NCBI RefSeq assembly: GCF_004698125.1
Contig: NZ_ML214297.1
Coordinates: 558,001-622,000 of the forward strand
Source of the DNA: Halosimplex halophilum
Lineage (GTDB): Archaea > Halobacteriota > Halobacteria > Halobacteriales > Haloarculaceae
Direction of reading: 5' to 3'
Length of the DNA stretch: 64,000 nt
A program made the translations under genes and the position numbers. Below, in pieces: positions 1 through 8,312 of this stretch. Position 1 is the first letter of the stretch, and every line of letters begins with the position of its first letter. Under the pieces are notes generated by a model. It was not told where the DNA came from and did no database searches. It saw only the letters and a list, made by a program, of their open reading frames with translations.

Positions 1-40
1 CTCGACGGAAAACCGGGCGCCAACCGGTCGCCCGGGCCGC

Positions 41-247
41 TCAGACCATCTGCCCGAGCGCGACCGCGTCGTCGGCCTCGACCCACGCGAGGGGGTTCTC
101 CGTGTGGAAGAGGACCACGCCGCCGTCGACCTCGTAGGCGTCCGTGGCGGCGACGCCGTCGGTGTCGGCCGGCCCGACTCGCACGTCCGCGGACGGCTCG
201 CTCTCGGCACTGTCCGCCTCGCCGCGTCGCGTCGCGTGGTCCGTCAT
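41..247 (-). CDS. small conserved haloarchaeal protein, DUF7331-like (68 aa)
   Basis: A short acidic protein whose C-terminal half (TDAYEVDGGVVLFHTENP and the following WVEADDAV) matches the small haloarchaeal family I know as DUF7331. The function is unknown. The ATG at 245-247 is preferred over an in-frame upstream start because the conserved part follows it closely and the extension is basic, unlike haloarchaeal proteins. It is divergently oriented to the DUF357 gene, with the structured repeat between them. No signal peptide or membrane segment is present. Confidence 0.75.
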   Translation of the reverse strand: MTDHATRRGEADSAESEPSADVRVGPADTDGVAATDAYEVDGGVVLFHTENPLAWVEADDAVALGQMV

Positions 248-329
248 GGCTTCACGACCGGGTTTGGTACACCGTATCAAGTATCTTCTGCCTGCACCAA
301 CACTACCCGGCCCGCACTCAGGACAGACA

Positions 330-770
330 GTAACTGTTGCAGTGAGCGGTCGCGGTGCGGTCGGCGCGCGCTGGAGCGCGCTCTCGTGCGCGCGACGACA
401 TCGCGCGAGGGATTCGCGACTCGCGTGTCGCGAATCGGCTGGGGAGGCTCGTGGCCGTCTGCGGTGCTGTGCGGGGCGGTCTGCGGTACTGTCCTGGTGG
501 ACTGAACGGGCGAGGCGGGCTCGCGTTTATCTAGTCGCCTGAGCGGGCCACTATCCGCGCGGGCCGTGCGGAGAGCGCGGATATCCCGCTCAGCGACCGC
601 GAGCGCGCCGAGGGCTTTCATCGCTTGCTGTCCTCTGCGGTGTTGACTCCAGGTAGCGAGCGCGGCGAGGGTTTTCAGCGCTCACCGGCGAGTGCGGCCA
701 CTCCGAGACGACTTCCTTCCCCGACAAACCCAACAGAAACAACTACTCGATTCGCAACACGAACTGACAA
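330..770 (+). repeat. dispersed structured repeat, copy A (about 440 bp)
   Basis: This region aligns with 9105-9390. Shared blocks include the start (gtaactgttgcagtgagcgg versus gtagctgttacagtgagcgg), the core at 492-628 with its nested hairpin, and a 3' block with the shared word acagaaaca. Relative to copy B it carries about 115 extra bases (roughly 361-470) and a second, partial copy of the gagcgcg-cgaggg-ttttca block at about 654-680. The extra part holds two perfect hairpins: GCGCGC-tgga-GCGCGC at 366-381 and a 10-bp-arm hairpin at 411-436. It does not look protein coding. It may be a non-coding RNA, a MITE-like element or a structural DNA repeat. Confidence 0.75.
541..591 (+). other. 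nested hairpin in repeat copy A
   Basis: Two stacked stems lie in one fold. The outer arms are GAGCGGG (541-547) and CCCGCTC (585-591). The inner arms are ATCCGCGC (553-560) and GCGCGGAT (575-582). The same two-stem design is kept in copy B (9216-9266) although the bases differ, with a shortened inner arm there. Conservation of pairing suggests a functional fold. Confidence 0.7.
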
Positions 771-820
771 CTCACATCGGGTCCGAACGCTTAGGCCCGC
801 GGGTACACTCTACTCCGAGT

Positions 821-1105
821 ATGCCCGCCGACCTCGAAGAGAAGACCGACCGCTACGAACGGCTGCTCGCGGAGGCGCTCGACGCCGCCGAGGTGGCGCC
901 GCCCGAGGGGACGCCGATGGCCGACGCCGCCGCCGAGTGCGAGGAGATGGCCCGCTCGTACCTGGAGGACGGCCGCCACTTCCGCGACGAGGACGACCCC
1001 GTCAACGCCCTGGCCTCCTTTTCCTACGGCCACGCCTGGCTCGACGCCGGCGCCCGGATCGGGCTGTTCGACGTGCCCGAGGAGGGCCATCTGTTTACAG
1101 TCTAA
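821..1105 (+). CDS. DUF357 family protein (94 aa)
   Basis: A small helical acidic protein that matches DUF357, an archaeal family of unknown function. The recognisable part runs from YERLLAEALDAAE to the FSYGHAWLDAGARIGLF segment. The ATG at 821 removes a basic, unlikely N-terminal extension. An 11-bp palindrome (TACTCCGAGTA, 811-821) abuts the start codon. The gene converges on the HepT-like gene. As sequenced the two stops overlap by 4 nt, but if the HepT frameshift is corrected an 18-bp gap separates them. Confidence 0.8.
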   Translation: MPADLEEKTDRYERLLAEALDAAEVAPPEGTPMADAAAECEEMARSYLEDGRHFRDEDDPVNALASFSYGHAWLDAGARIGLFDVPEEGHLFTV

Positions 1106-1551
1106 AACCGGGGTCGAGAGACCTCAGCCGATAGTGTCTCGGATCTGTGTGAGGTACGCTTCGAACCGTCGAGCTGGTTCTGGAGAGAAGTGTAGACGGC
1201 TTCGTCGTCGATGTCTGCGCCGTACTGATGTGTGAGGATGTTCCGGAGTCCGGCAGCGCGAGCCATCCGGTCGGCAGTGGCGTCGTCTAACACCGCTTCC
1301 GCTTCGAGGCGGCGGAACACGCTCCGATTCGTCTCCGGGACGGCAATGTCTCGCGACCGGAGTAGCATCTCGCCGATGTCGATACAGTCTTCGATCGCGG
1401 TCTGGAGTTCCCGTTCGACGACTGCGCGGTCCTCTCGGCTATCCCGGTACTCTTCGAACGACAGCGAATCGCGTTTTTCGGCGAGCACCTCGACCGCATC
1501 CCGGACGTACGACGCTTTCTCCACGATTCGCCGTCTCGTCGACTCGTCCAT
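1102..1551 (-). CDS. hepT: HepT-like (DUF86) toxin of a MntA/HepT system, frameshifted C-terminus
   Basis: HepT proteins are HEPN-fold RNases. The signature RX4HXY is present as RNILTHQY near residues 114-121, so the catalytic part is intact. The last ~30 residues (after LQNQLDG) are Ser/Arg-rich and unlike the family. Reading one base out of register from about 1167 gives (R)FEAYLTQIRDTIG followed by TGA at 1124-1126, the expected HepT tail. A single missing base (GACCGG to GACGG at 1166-1170) explains this. The gene lies directly after the antitoxin (TAGGATG junction). The frameshift may be a real inactivating mutation or a sequencing error. ATG 1551 is chosen because it follows the antitoxin stop. 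Confidence 0.85.
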   Translation of the reverse strand: MDESTRRRIVEKASYVRDAVEVLAEKRDSLSFEEYRDSREDRAVVERELQTAIEDCIDIGEMLLRSRDIAVPETNRSVFRRLEAEAVLDDATADRMARAAGLRNILTHQYGADIDDEAVYTSLQNQLDGSKRTSHRSETLSAEVSRPRF

Positions 1552-1552
1552 C

Positions 1553-1972
1553 CTACACCACTCGTCTGAGATCCCCGAGTATGTCGTCGAACGAGTCGAG
1601 CGGCGCGTCGTCGGCTTCAGAGTCCGGCGTCGCGAGCAGGTCGCGAGCCCTGTCGAGCGACCCGTACACGACCACCCCATCGCGACGGATCGAGCGCCGG
1701 AGTTCTGGCGGCGAGTCGGTGATCGGAACGACGTCGATGTCGTCGGTGCCGAGCGCGGCCGACAGCGCGTCGATCAGCGACAGGCGCTCGCGAGTCCGAT
1801 CCGACGGGGAGTGTACGTCTTCGAACGCGACTCCGATGTCGATGTCACTCCGACTGTGGGCATCGCCGCGCGCGCCCGAACCGTAGAGGACTCCGACCGA
1901 CACCGGAGCCGCGTCGAGAACACGGCGAACGGCGTCCAGATCTACCCCGGAGATCTCGTCTCGCCGCTCCAT
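1553..1972 (-). CDS. mntA: MntA-like nucleotidyltransferase antitoxin (139 aa)
   Basis: A minimal nucleotidyltransferase with the GSX10DXD motif (GSGARGDAHSRSDID) at about residues 34-48 and a downstream third acidic residue in DDIDVVP. In characterised MntA/HepT pairs this enzyme neutralises HepT by AMPylating the Tyr of the RX4HXY motif. It precedes hepT in the same transcript, with one base between stop and start. ATG 1972 is chosen because the longer upstream frame is basic. Length and motif order are normal, so the antitoxin looks intact even though the toxin tail is disrupted. Confidence 0.88.
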   Translation of the reverse strand: MERRDEISGVDLDAVRRVLDAAPVSVGVLYGSGARGDAHSRSDIDIGVAFEDVHSPSDRTRERLSLIDALSAALGTDDIDVVPITDSPPELRRSIRRDGVVVYGSLDRARDLLATPDSEADDAPLDSFDDILGDLRRVV

Positions 1973-2143
1973 GCCTGACCGTTGCCAGCGGATGGTAATA
2001 AACGTTCGAGCAAGCGGGCGTAGGTCCTCGCTCCCGCGCCGCCCTTCGTGAAGCGGATCCCATCGATCCGTGTGTCGCCGGTCAACGTATCGACGCGACA
2101 CCGCCCCCTCGCGAATTTCAGCCGTGATTCCTGGGGCTCCGGG

Positions 2144-2149
2144 TTTAAG
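2144..2149 (+). promoter_or_regulatory. TATA-like box upstream of pilB
   Basis: tttaag, preceded by gg, lies about 45 bp before the preferred ATG at 2194. A transcript starting 25-28 bp downstream would have a ~20-nt leader containing the purine-rich aggggggc stretch just before the ATG. This supports 2194 over the in-frame GTG at 2149. Confidence 0.45.
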
Positions 2150-2193
2150 TGACTCGCCGGGATAGTTGGAGTAACACCCTCAGGGGGGCACTC

Positions 2194-3915
2194 ATGTCAC
2201 GGGAAGCGACGGACGGACCGGGCGCGGACGGGCGGCTCGCGGCGTTCCAGCGGTGGCTCTCGCGGGCCGCCGGGGCGCTGGCGGGGTCGCGGATCCACGT
2301 CCCCGACTACGACCCGGCCCGGCACGGTCGGCTGGTCGCCGACGACCCGCCGAGCGGCGGCCGCGAGGTCGACCGCTACTGGCTCAACGCCCCCTTCGCC
2401 TACGTCTCCATCGCCTACGACGACGAGGAGAACGAACACCGCTACCGCGTCGTCGAACCGACCCTCGACGGGACCGAGCGCGAGTTGCTCGACCGGGTGT
2501 TCGACGACATCCGCGACCCGCTGCTCTATCGCGACGACGTGAGCGACGACCCCGCCGACGCCCTGCGCGAGGAGCTCCGCCTGCGCCTCGAGGAGTACGG
2601 CGTCTCCATCGCGACGGAGACGTTCTACCGGCTGTACTACTACCTCCACCGCTCTTTCCTGGGCTACGGCAAGCTCGACCCCGTGATGCACGACCCGCGC
2701 GTCGAGGACATCTCCTGCGACGGGTCCGGCCTGCCCGTGTTCGTCTACCACGAGGAGTACACCGACGTAGAGACGACGGTCGTCTTCGAACGGGACGAAC
2801 TCGACGACTACGTCGTCCAGCTCGCCCAGCGCTCGGGCCGTCACGTCAGCGTCTCCGACCCCGTCGTCTCGACGACGCTGCCGGACGGCTCCCGGATCGA
2901 GCTGGCGCTCGGCGAGGAGGTGACGCCGCGGGGCTCGGCGTTCACCATCCGGAAGTACGCCGACGAGCCGTTCACGCCGGTCGACCTGATGAACTACGGC
3001 ACCTACGACGCGCGGATGCTCGCCTTCCTCTGGCTCTGCATCGAGCACAACAAGAGCCTCATCTTCGCCGGCGGGACCGCGGCGGGCAAGACCACCTCGA
3101 TGAACGCCGTCTCGATGTTCATCCCGCCGCGGTCGAAGGTCATCACCATCGAGGACACCCGCGAGCTCTCGCTGTACCACGAGAACTGGCTCTCGTCGGT
3201 CACCCGCGAGCGGATGGGCGACGGCGACATCACGATGTACGACCTGCTGCGCTCGTCGCTGCGCCACCGCCCCGAGTACATCGTCGTCGGCGAGGTCCGC
3301 GGCGAGGAGGCCATCACGCTGTTCCAGGCGATGAACACCGGCCACACCACCTTCTCGACGCTGCACGCCGACTCCGTGCAGACGGTCATCAACCGGCTGG
3401 AGAACGAGCCGATCAACGTCCCGCGGCCGATGGTCCAGAGCCTGGACGTGCTGAGCGTCCAGGTCCTCACCCGATCCGGCGGCGAGCGGGTCCGCCGCGC
3501 CCGGACCATCGCCGAGATCGAGGGCATCGACCAGCGGACGGGCGAACTCGACTACTCGAACACCTACAGCTGGGACGGCACCGCCGACACCTTCACCCGC
3601 AACAACAGCGAACTCCTGGAGGAGATCCGCGAGGAGCAGGGCTGGACCCGCGCCGAGTTGCTCCGCGAACTGCGCGACCGGCGGCGGTTCCTGACGTACC
3701 TCCGGGACAACGACATCACCGACTTCCGGCGGTTCACCGCGATGGTCAACAAGTACTACGCCGACCCCGACGAGGTGGTCGAGATGATCGACGAGGCCGA
3801 CGTGACCGTCGACGAGGGGACGGGCCCGGACGCCGGGGCCGGGCCGGCGGTCGGTGAGGGCGCCGACCCGGCGGCGGGCGAAGGAACCGACCCGGCGACC
3901 GGCGACCAGCAATGA
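2194..3915 (+). CDS. pilB: type II/IV secretion (pilus assembly) ATPase, PilB-like
   Basis: A 573-aa cytoplasmic hexameric ATPase that would power assembly of type IV pilus-like filaments. The Walker A motif GGTAAGKTTS is at about residues 294-303. The acidic Walker B/Asp-box region EDTRELS and the segment YIVVGEVRGEEA follow, then the His box MNTGHTTFSTLHAD. The N-terminal third is the usual haloarchaeal adaptor domain, and the C-terminal ~40 residues are a low-complexity Gly/Asp/Pro tail. It overlaps pilC by 4 nt (ATGA), so the two are co-translated. No prepilin gene is visible nearby, so the filament type (adhesion pilus or other) cannot be assigned. Confidence 0.93.
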   Translation: MSREATDGPGADGRLAAFQRWLSRAAGALAGSRIHVPDYDPARHGRLVADDPPSGGREVDRYWLNAPFAYVSIAYDDEENEHRYRVVEPTLDGTERELLDRVFDDIRDPLLYRDDVSDDPADALREELRLRLEEYGVSIATETFYRLYYYLHRSFLGYGKLDPVMHDPRVEDISCDGSGLPVFVYHEEYTDVETTVVFERDELDDYVVQLAQRSGRHVSVSDPVVSTTLPDGSRIELALGEEVTPRGSAFTIRKYADEPFTPVDLMNYGTYDARMLAFLWLCIEHNKSLIFAGGTAAGKTTSMNAVSMFIPPRSKVITIEDTRELSLYHENWLSSVTRERMGDGDITMYDLLRSSLRHRPEYIVVGEVRGEEAITLFQAMNTGHTTFSTLHADSVQTVINRLENEPINVPRPMVQSLDVLSVQVLTRSGGERVRRARTIAEIEGIDQRTGELDYSNTYSWDGTADTFTRNNSELLEEIREEQGWTRAELLRELRDRRRFLTYLRDNDITDFRRFTAMVNKYYADPDEVVEMIDEADVTVDEGTGPDAGAGPAVGEGADPAAGEGTDPATGDQQ

Positions 3916-6503
3916 GTTCGGTCGTCGGGCTCGCCCCGCTGGTCGTCGCGCTGGGGCTGGCCGCGCTGGTCCCGCTGTCGTCGCTCCACTCCGGCCTCGA
4001 CACCCGGTTCACCCGGACGGCGCGGCGCTACTTCGGCCGGTACGTCCCCGACGAGGCGCCCGACCGACGGCGGCGGCTCAGGGAGGCCTACGTCGACGAG
4101 ACGTACCGCACCTACGCGGCGGAGACGTACCTCGTGACGGTCCTGGCCGCGACGGCGGGCGCGATCGTCGGCGTCTACGTCTTCGGCGGCGTCCTGCTCG
4201 TGCTCCCGGCGGTCGGCGAGTTCATCCAGGGGTTGCCCGACGCCATCGCGAACACGCTCGGGCGGCCGGAACTGGAGCCCGACCTGACCCCGAACCAGGT
4301 GTTCGGCGTGCTGACCGCCGGCGGGGCCGTCTCCGGACTGGCCGTCGCCGGAGTCGCCTACTGGTACCGCTGGGAGCGTCTCCGGAGTACCGCGGAGGTC
4401 CGCCGCCGGGGGATCAACGAGGGGCTGCCGCGGACGGTCGCGTTCGTCTACGCGCTGTCGCGGGGCGGGATGGCGACGCCGGCGGTGATGCGGACGCTGG
4501 CCGAGAACCGCGACGTGTACGGCCACGGGGCCGACGAGATCTCCGTCGCCGTCCGGGAGATGGATCTCTTCGGCCGTGACATCATCACCGCCGTCCGGTC
4601 GGTCTCGAAGCGGACGCCCAGCGAGGAGTTCAAGACCTTCAGCGAGAACCTCGCGAGCGTCCTCCAGAGCGGGCAGAACCTCCCCGGGTTCCTCCGCGAC
4701 CAGTACGAGCGCTACCGCGAGGAGGCCGCCGACCGCCAGGAGGAGATCCTCGAACTGCTGGCGACCATCGCCGAGGCCTACGTCACCGTCCTCGTCGCCG
4801 GCACGCTGTTCCTGATGACGATCCTGCTCGTCTTCGGGCTGACGACGGCTCAGACCATCAACTTCCTTCGCCTGCTCGCCTACGTGATGATCCCGCTGGC
4901 CAACCTCCTGTTCGTGGTCTACCTCTCGGGGAAACTCGACCTGCTGGGCGTCTCCGGCGGGAGCGAGACCGGCGCGCTCGCGGCGTCGATCCGCGGCCGG
5001 AGCGGTCTCCCGGGCGCGGGCGGGTCCGGGACCGACCCGGCGGCCGAGGGGGAGGTCGCCGACGGTCGGACGGTCGACGGGGCGGGCACCGACTCGGCGG
5101 CCGACAGTCCCGTGACCGACGGCGGCTACACGGCGTCGTCGACACTCCGCGAGCAACTGGCGGCGTACGACTCGCTCGCCCGCGTCCGGGCGCTGTTCGA
5201 CCGACCGGGACAGGCGCTCATGCAGCGGCCGACGGCGATCCTCTACGTGACCGTCCCGCTCGCGCTGCTGTCTATCGCGCTCCGGGCGCCGGACGCGGTG
5301 GGGGCCACCGGCGTCCAGGTCCGGGCGCTCGACGACGTGCTGATCCAGGCGGCGCTGCTGGTGGTCGGCTCGTTCGCGGTCGTCTGGGAGCTCTACAGCC
5401 GGCGGATCCGGAAGCTGGAGGCGGCGCTGCCCGAACTGCTCGAACGGCTCGCCAGCCTCAACGAGGCCGGGATGTCCGTCGTCGAGGGGTTCGAGCGCGT
5501 CCGCGAGAGCGACCTTGGCGTCCTCTCGGTCGAGGTCGACCGCATCTGCCGCGACCTGACCTACGGCGCGAACGTCGACGACGCGTTGCGCCGGTTCGGC
5601 CTGCGGGTCCGCACGACGGCGACGACCCGCGTCGTCACCCTCCTCACGAACGCCCTCCGCGCGAGCGGCGACCTCGCGCCCGTCCTGCGGATCGCCGGCG
5701 AGCAGGCCAACACCGAACTCAAGCTCCGGCGCAAGCGCCGCCAGCAGATGTTCACCTACCTGATCGTCATCTACATCTCCTTTCTGGTCTTCCTCGTCAT
5801 CATCGTCGCCGTCCAGGAGGTGCTCGTGCCGAGCCTCCCGAACAACGTCCCGACCCCCGAGAACACCGACCGCCTCGCGGTCAACGTCGACGCCTTCGCC
5901 CGCTTCGGCCGGGTGAACAAGGCCGCCTACACCCTCGTCTTCTTCCACACGGCCATCGTCCAGGCGGTCCTCTCGGGGTTCGTCGCCGGCCAGCTCGGCG
6001 AGGGGTCGCTCAAACACGGCGCCAAACACGCGGCGGTCATGCTCGCGGTCGCCTACGGCGCGTTCCTGCTTCTGTCCTCCCCGGTCGCGCAGGTCACCTT
6101 CGACGACCAGACGATGGCCGGCGAGACCGTCACCGTCGACTCGGTGTCGCTCTCGGAGGGCGGCTACGTCACGGTCCGCGCCCGGAGCGCCGACGGCGAG
6201 ATCGTCGGCCACAGCGGGTACCTCGCGGCCGGGGGCCACGAGGACGTGCGGATACGCCTCGAATCGACCTACAGCGACGAGATGGAGCTGTACGCCGTCC
6301 CGCACCTCGACACCGACGGCGACGAGCGGTTCGGCTACACCGGCGGGGCGGTCGACCGCACCTACCCCGAGGAGCGCACGCGGATCTACGACGTGGCGAC
6401 CGTCCGGCGGCCCGGCACCGGCGGGACCCGGTCTCTCCAGCCCACCGCGGGACCGGCGGAACGGTCGAGACTGGCGGACCGGCTCGGGGTCGGCAGCTTT
6501 TAG
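3912..6503 (+). CDS. pilC: PilC-like pilus assembly platform protein with extra C-terminal domain
   Basis: An 863-aa integral membrane platform partner of the PilB ATPase. Two type II secretion F-type regions are seen, around residues 160-350 and 500-650, each followed by hydrophobic segments. They are separated by a Gly/Asp-rich loop near 355-420. After a late membrane segment (about 715-730) there is an added ~100-residue domain: AGETVTVDSVSLSEGGYV, then GHSGYLAAGGHEDV and HLDTDGD. This matches the DUF7282 beta-sandwich seen in haloarchaeal secreted proteins, so the C-terminus is probably outside the cell. The gene starts inside the pilB stop codon. Confidence 0.9.
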   Translation: MSSVVGLAPLVVALGLAALVPLSSLHSGLDTRFTRTARRYFGRYVPDEAPDRRRRLREAYVDETYRTYAAETYLVTVLAATAGAIVGVYVFGGVLLVLPAVGEFIQGLPDAIANTLGRPELEPDLTPNQVFGVLTAGGAVSGLAVAGVAYWYRWERLRSTAEVRRRGINEGLPRTVAFVYALSRGGMATPAVMRTLAENRDVYGHGADEISVAVREMDLFGRDIITAVRSVSKRTPSEEFKTFSENLASVLQSGQNLPGFLRDQYERYREEAADRQEEILELLATIAEAYVTVLVAGTLFLMTILLVFGLTTAQTINFLRLLAYVMIPLANLLFVVYLSGKLDLLGVSGGSETGALAASIRGRSGLPGAGGSGTDPAAEGEVADGRTVDGAGTDSAADSPVTDGGYTASSTLREQLAAYDSLARVRALFDRPGQALMQRPTAILYVTVPLALLSIALRAPDAVGATGVQVRALDDVLIQAALLVVGSFAVVWELYSRRIRKLEAALPELLERLASLNEAGMSVVEGFERVRESDLGVLSVEVDRICRDLTYGANVDDALRRFGLRVRTTATTRVVTLLTNALRASGDLAPVLRIAGEQANTELKLRRKRRQQMFTYLIVIYISFLVFLVIIVAVQEVLVPSLPNNVPTPENTDRLAVNVDAFARFGRVNKAAYTLVFFHTAIVQAVLSGFVAGQLGEGSLKHGAKHAAVMLAVAYGAFLLLSSPVAQVTFDDQTMAGETVTVDSVSLSEGGYVTVRARSADGEIVGHSGYLAAGGHEDVRIRLESTYSDEMELYAVPHLDTDGDERFGYTGGAVDRTYPEERTRIYDVATVRRPGTGGTRSLQPTAGPAERSRLADRLGVGSF

Positions 6504-6530
6504 ACCGGCGAGGGACCTACCGACGAGGCG

Positions 6531-8240
6531 ATGGAGTTCGCCGCCTTCGCCGAGCGCGCCCGGGCGATCGAAGCCGAGAGCGCCGACTCCGACGTGCGCG
6601 AGCGGGTGACCGACCTGCTGGCGGCGGCGGGCCCGGACCTGCCCGTCGTCGCCCGCTACGTCCAGGGGCGGGTGTTCCCCGCCCACGACTCGACGAAACT
6701 CGACATCGGGCCGGCCCTCTGTTACGAGGCCATCGCGAAGGCGGCCGGCCGGAACGTCACCGCCGACGACGTGGAGGAGCGGGTCGCCGACGTGGGCGAC
6801 GTGGGCGAGGTCGCCGCGAGCTACGACTTCGGCGGCCAGCGGGGCCTCGCCGCGTTCGGCGCCGGTGGCGGCGGCGACAGCGGGGACGGCCACGGCGGGA
6901 GCGACGGCCTGACCGTCGCCGAGGTCGACGCCGAGTTGCGCGACCTCGCCGCGACGGAGGGGTCGGGCAGTCACGACACCAAGCGGGACATCCTGTTCGG
7001 CCTGTTCAACCGGACCGAGGGCGACGAGGCGCGGTATCTCGCCCGACTCGTCCTCTCGGAGATGCGCATCGGCGTCGGCGACGGGACCGTCAGGGACGCG
7101 GTCGCCGACGCGTTCGACGTGCCCGTCGAGGCGGTCGAGCGGGCGCTGCAGGTCACCAACGACCACGGCGAGGTGGCGGTCGTCGCCCGCGACGAGGGGC
7201 GCGACGGGCTCGAATCGCTCGGGCTGGAAGTCGGCCGGCCGGTCGGCGCGATGCTCGCCCAGGCGGGGACCGTCACCGACGCGCTGGACGACTGGGGCGA
7301 GGCGGCCGTCGAGTGGAAGTTCGACGGCGCGAGGGTCCAGGTACACTACGACCCCGACGGGATAGACGACGGGGTCACCACCGCCCTCTTCTCCCGCAAC
7401 ATGGAGGACGTGACCGACCCGCTCCCGGAGGTCGTCGAGTTCGTCGAGGAGAGCCTTGACGCCCCCGCCATACTGGACGGCGAGGTCGTGGCGGTCGCCG
7501 AGGACGGCTCGCCGCTCCCCTTCCAGGAGGTCCTCCGGCGGTTCCGCCGGAAACACGACGTGGCGAAGGCCCGCGAGGACGTGACCGTCGAGTTCCGCGC
7601 GTTCGACTGCCTGCACGCCGGCGGCGACGACCTCCTCGACGACCCCCTCACCGACCGCCACGACCGGCTCGCCGCCGTGCTGGGCGAGGCCGGTACCGAC
7701 GCGCTGTCCGAACCGACCGTCTCCGAGGATCCAGACGAGATCGCCGCCATCGAGGCCGATGCGCTCGACGCCGGCCACGAGGGGATCATGCTGAAGAACC
7801 CCGAGTCGGCGTACACGCCCGGCCGGCGCGGGAAACAGTGGCTGAAGCGCAAGCCCGACGTGGAGACGCTGGACCTGGTCGTCACCGGCGCCGAGTGGGG
7901 CGAGGGCCGGCGGGCCGAACTCCTGGGCACCTTCGAGGTCGCCGCCCGGACCGACGACGGCTTCGCCCCCCTCGGCAAGGTCGCCACCGGCATCACCGAC
8001 GAGGAACTCGAAGAGCTGACCGAGCTGCTCGAACCCCACGTCCTGAGCGAGGACGGCGCCGACGTGGACATCGACCCGTCCGTCGTCTTCGAGGTGGGGT
8101 ACGAGGAGATCCAGACCTCCTCGACCTACTCGGGCGGCTACGCCCTGCGGTTCCCGCGCTTCCTCGGCGTCCGCGAGGACATCGACCCGACCGACGCCGA
8201 CTCCCTGGAGCGGGTCGAGCGGCTCGCCGAGCGGCAGTGA
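6531..8240 (+). CDS. ligA: ATP-dependent DNA ligase
   Basis: Seals nicks in DNA during replication and repair. This 569-aa archaeal LigI-type enzyme has an N-terminal DNA-binding domain (residues 1-230, with a Gly-rich haloarchaeal loop near 115-128). The adenylation domain follows, with the nucleophile Lys in WKFDGARVQ at about residue 263. Then come the conserved LDGEVVA and GIMLKNP motifs, KQWLKRKP (motif V-like), and a C-terminal OB domain. The start lies 28 bp after pilC, so read-through from the pilus genes is possible, but the function is housekeeping. Confidence 0.96.
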   Translation: MEFAAFAERARAIEAESADSDVRERVTDLLAAAGPDLPVVARYVQGRVFPAHDSTKLDIGPALCYEAIAKAAGRNVTADDVEERVADVGDVGEVAASYDFGGQRGLAAFGAGGGGDSGDGHGGSDGLTVAEVDAELRDLAATEGSGSHDTKRDILFGLFNRTEGDEARYLARLVLSEMRIGVGDGTVRDAVADAFDVPVEAVERALQVTNDHGEVAVVARDEGRDGLESLGLEVGRPVGAMLAQAGTVTDALDDWGEAAVEWKFDGARVQVHYDPDGIDDGVTTALFSRNMEDVTDPLPEVVEFVEESLDAPAILDGEVVAVAEDGSPLPFQEVLRRFRRKHDVAKAREDVTVEFRAFDCLHAGGDDLLDDPLTDRHDRLAAVLGEAGTDALSEPTVSEDPDEIAAIEADALDAGHEGIMLKNPESAYTPGRRGKQWLKRKPDVETLDLVVTGAEWGEGRRAELLGTFEVAARTDDGFAPLGKVATGITDEELEELTELLEPHVLSEDGADVDIDPSVVFEVGYEEIQTSSTYSGGYALRFPRFLGVREDIDPTDADSLERVERLAERQ

Positions 8241-8312
8241 GGGCGCGGCCGAGAGCCGGAAGGCGCCACCCGAAGCCGAACCCTTAACCGCGTCTCGGCG
8301 GAAATCGGGGGT

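Larger units (their letters stand above)
248..820. other. long non-coding interval holding dispersed repeat copy A
   Basis: This 573-bp gap separates two divergent small genes. ORFs can be drawn across it on both strands, but they are Arg/Ser-rich and lack the acidic composition of haloarchaeal proteins. Most of the interval is occupied by the repeat described separately (about 330-770), which has several strong hairpins. No other gene is seen. Confidence 0.8.

Noticed and set aside
104-621. ORFs of 114-133 codons on both strands around 100-620, and similar ones at 9093-9368
   Set aside because: They are Arg/Ser/Ala-rich, overlap each other, and resemble one another only because the DNA is a repeat. 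Acidic haloarchaeal composition is absent, so they are treated as non-coding repeat sequence.
2149-2193. The GTG start of pilB at 2149
   Set aside because: It overlaps the predicted TATA box; ATG 2194 has a purine-rich leader and better spacing.
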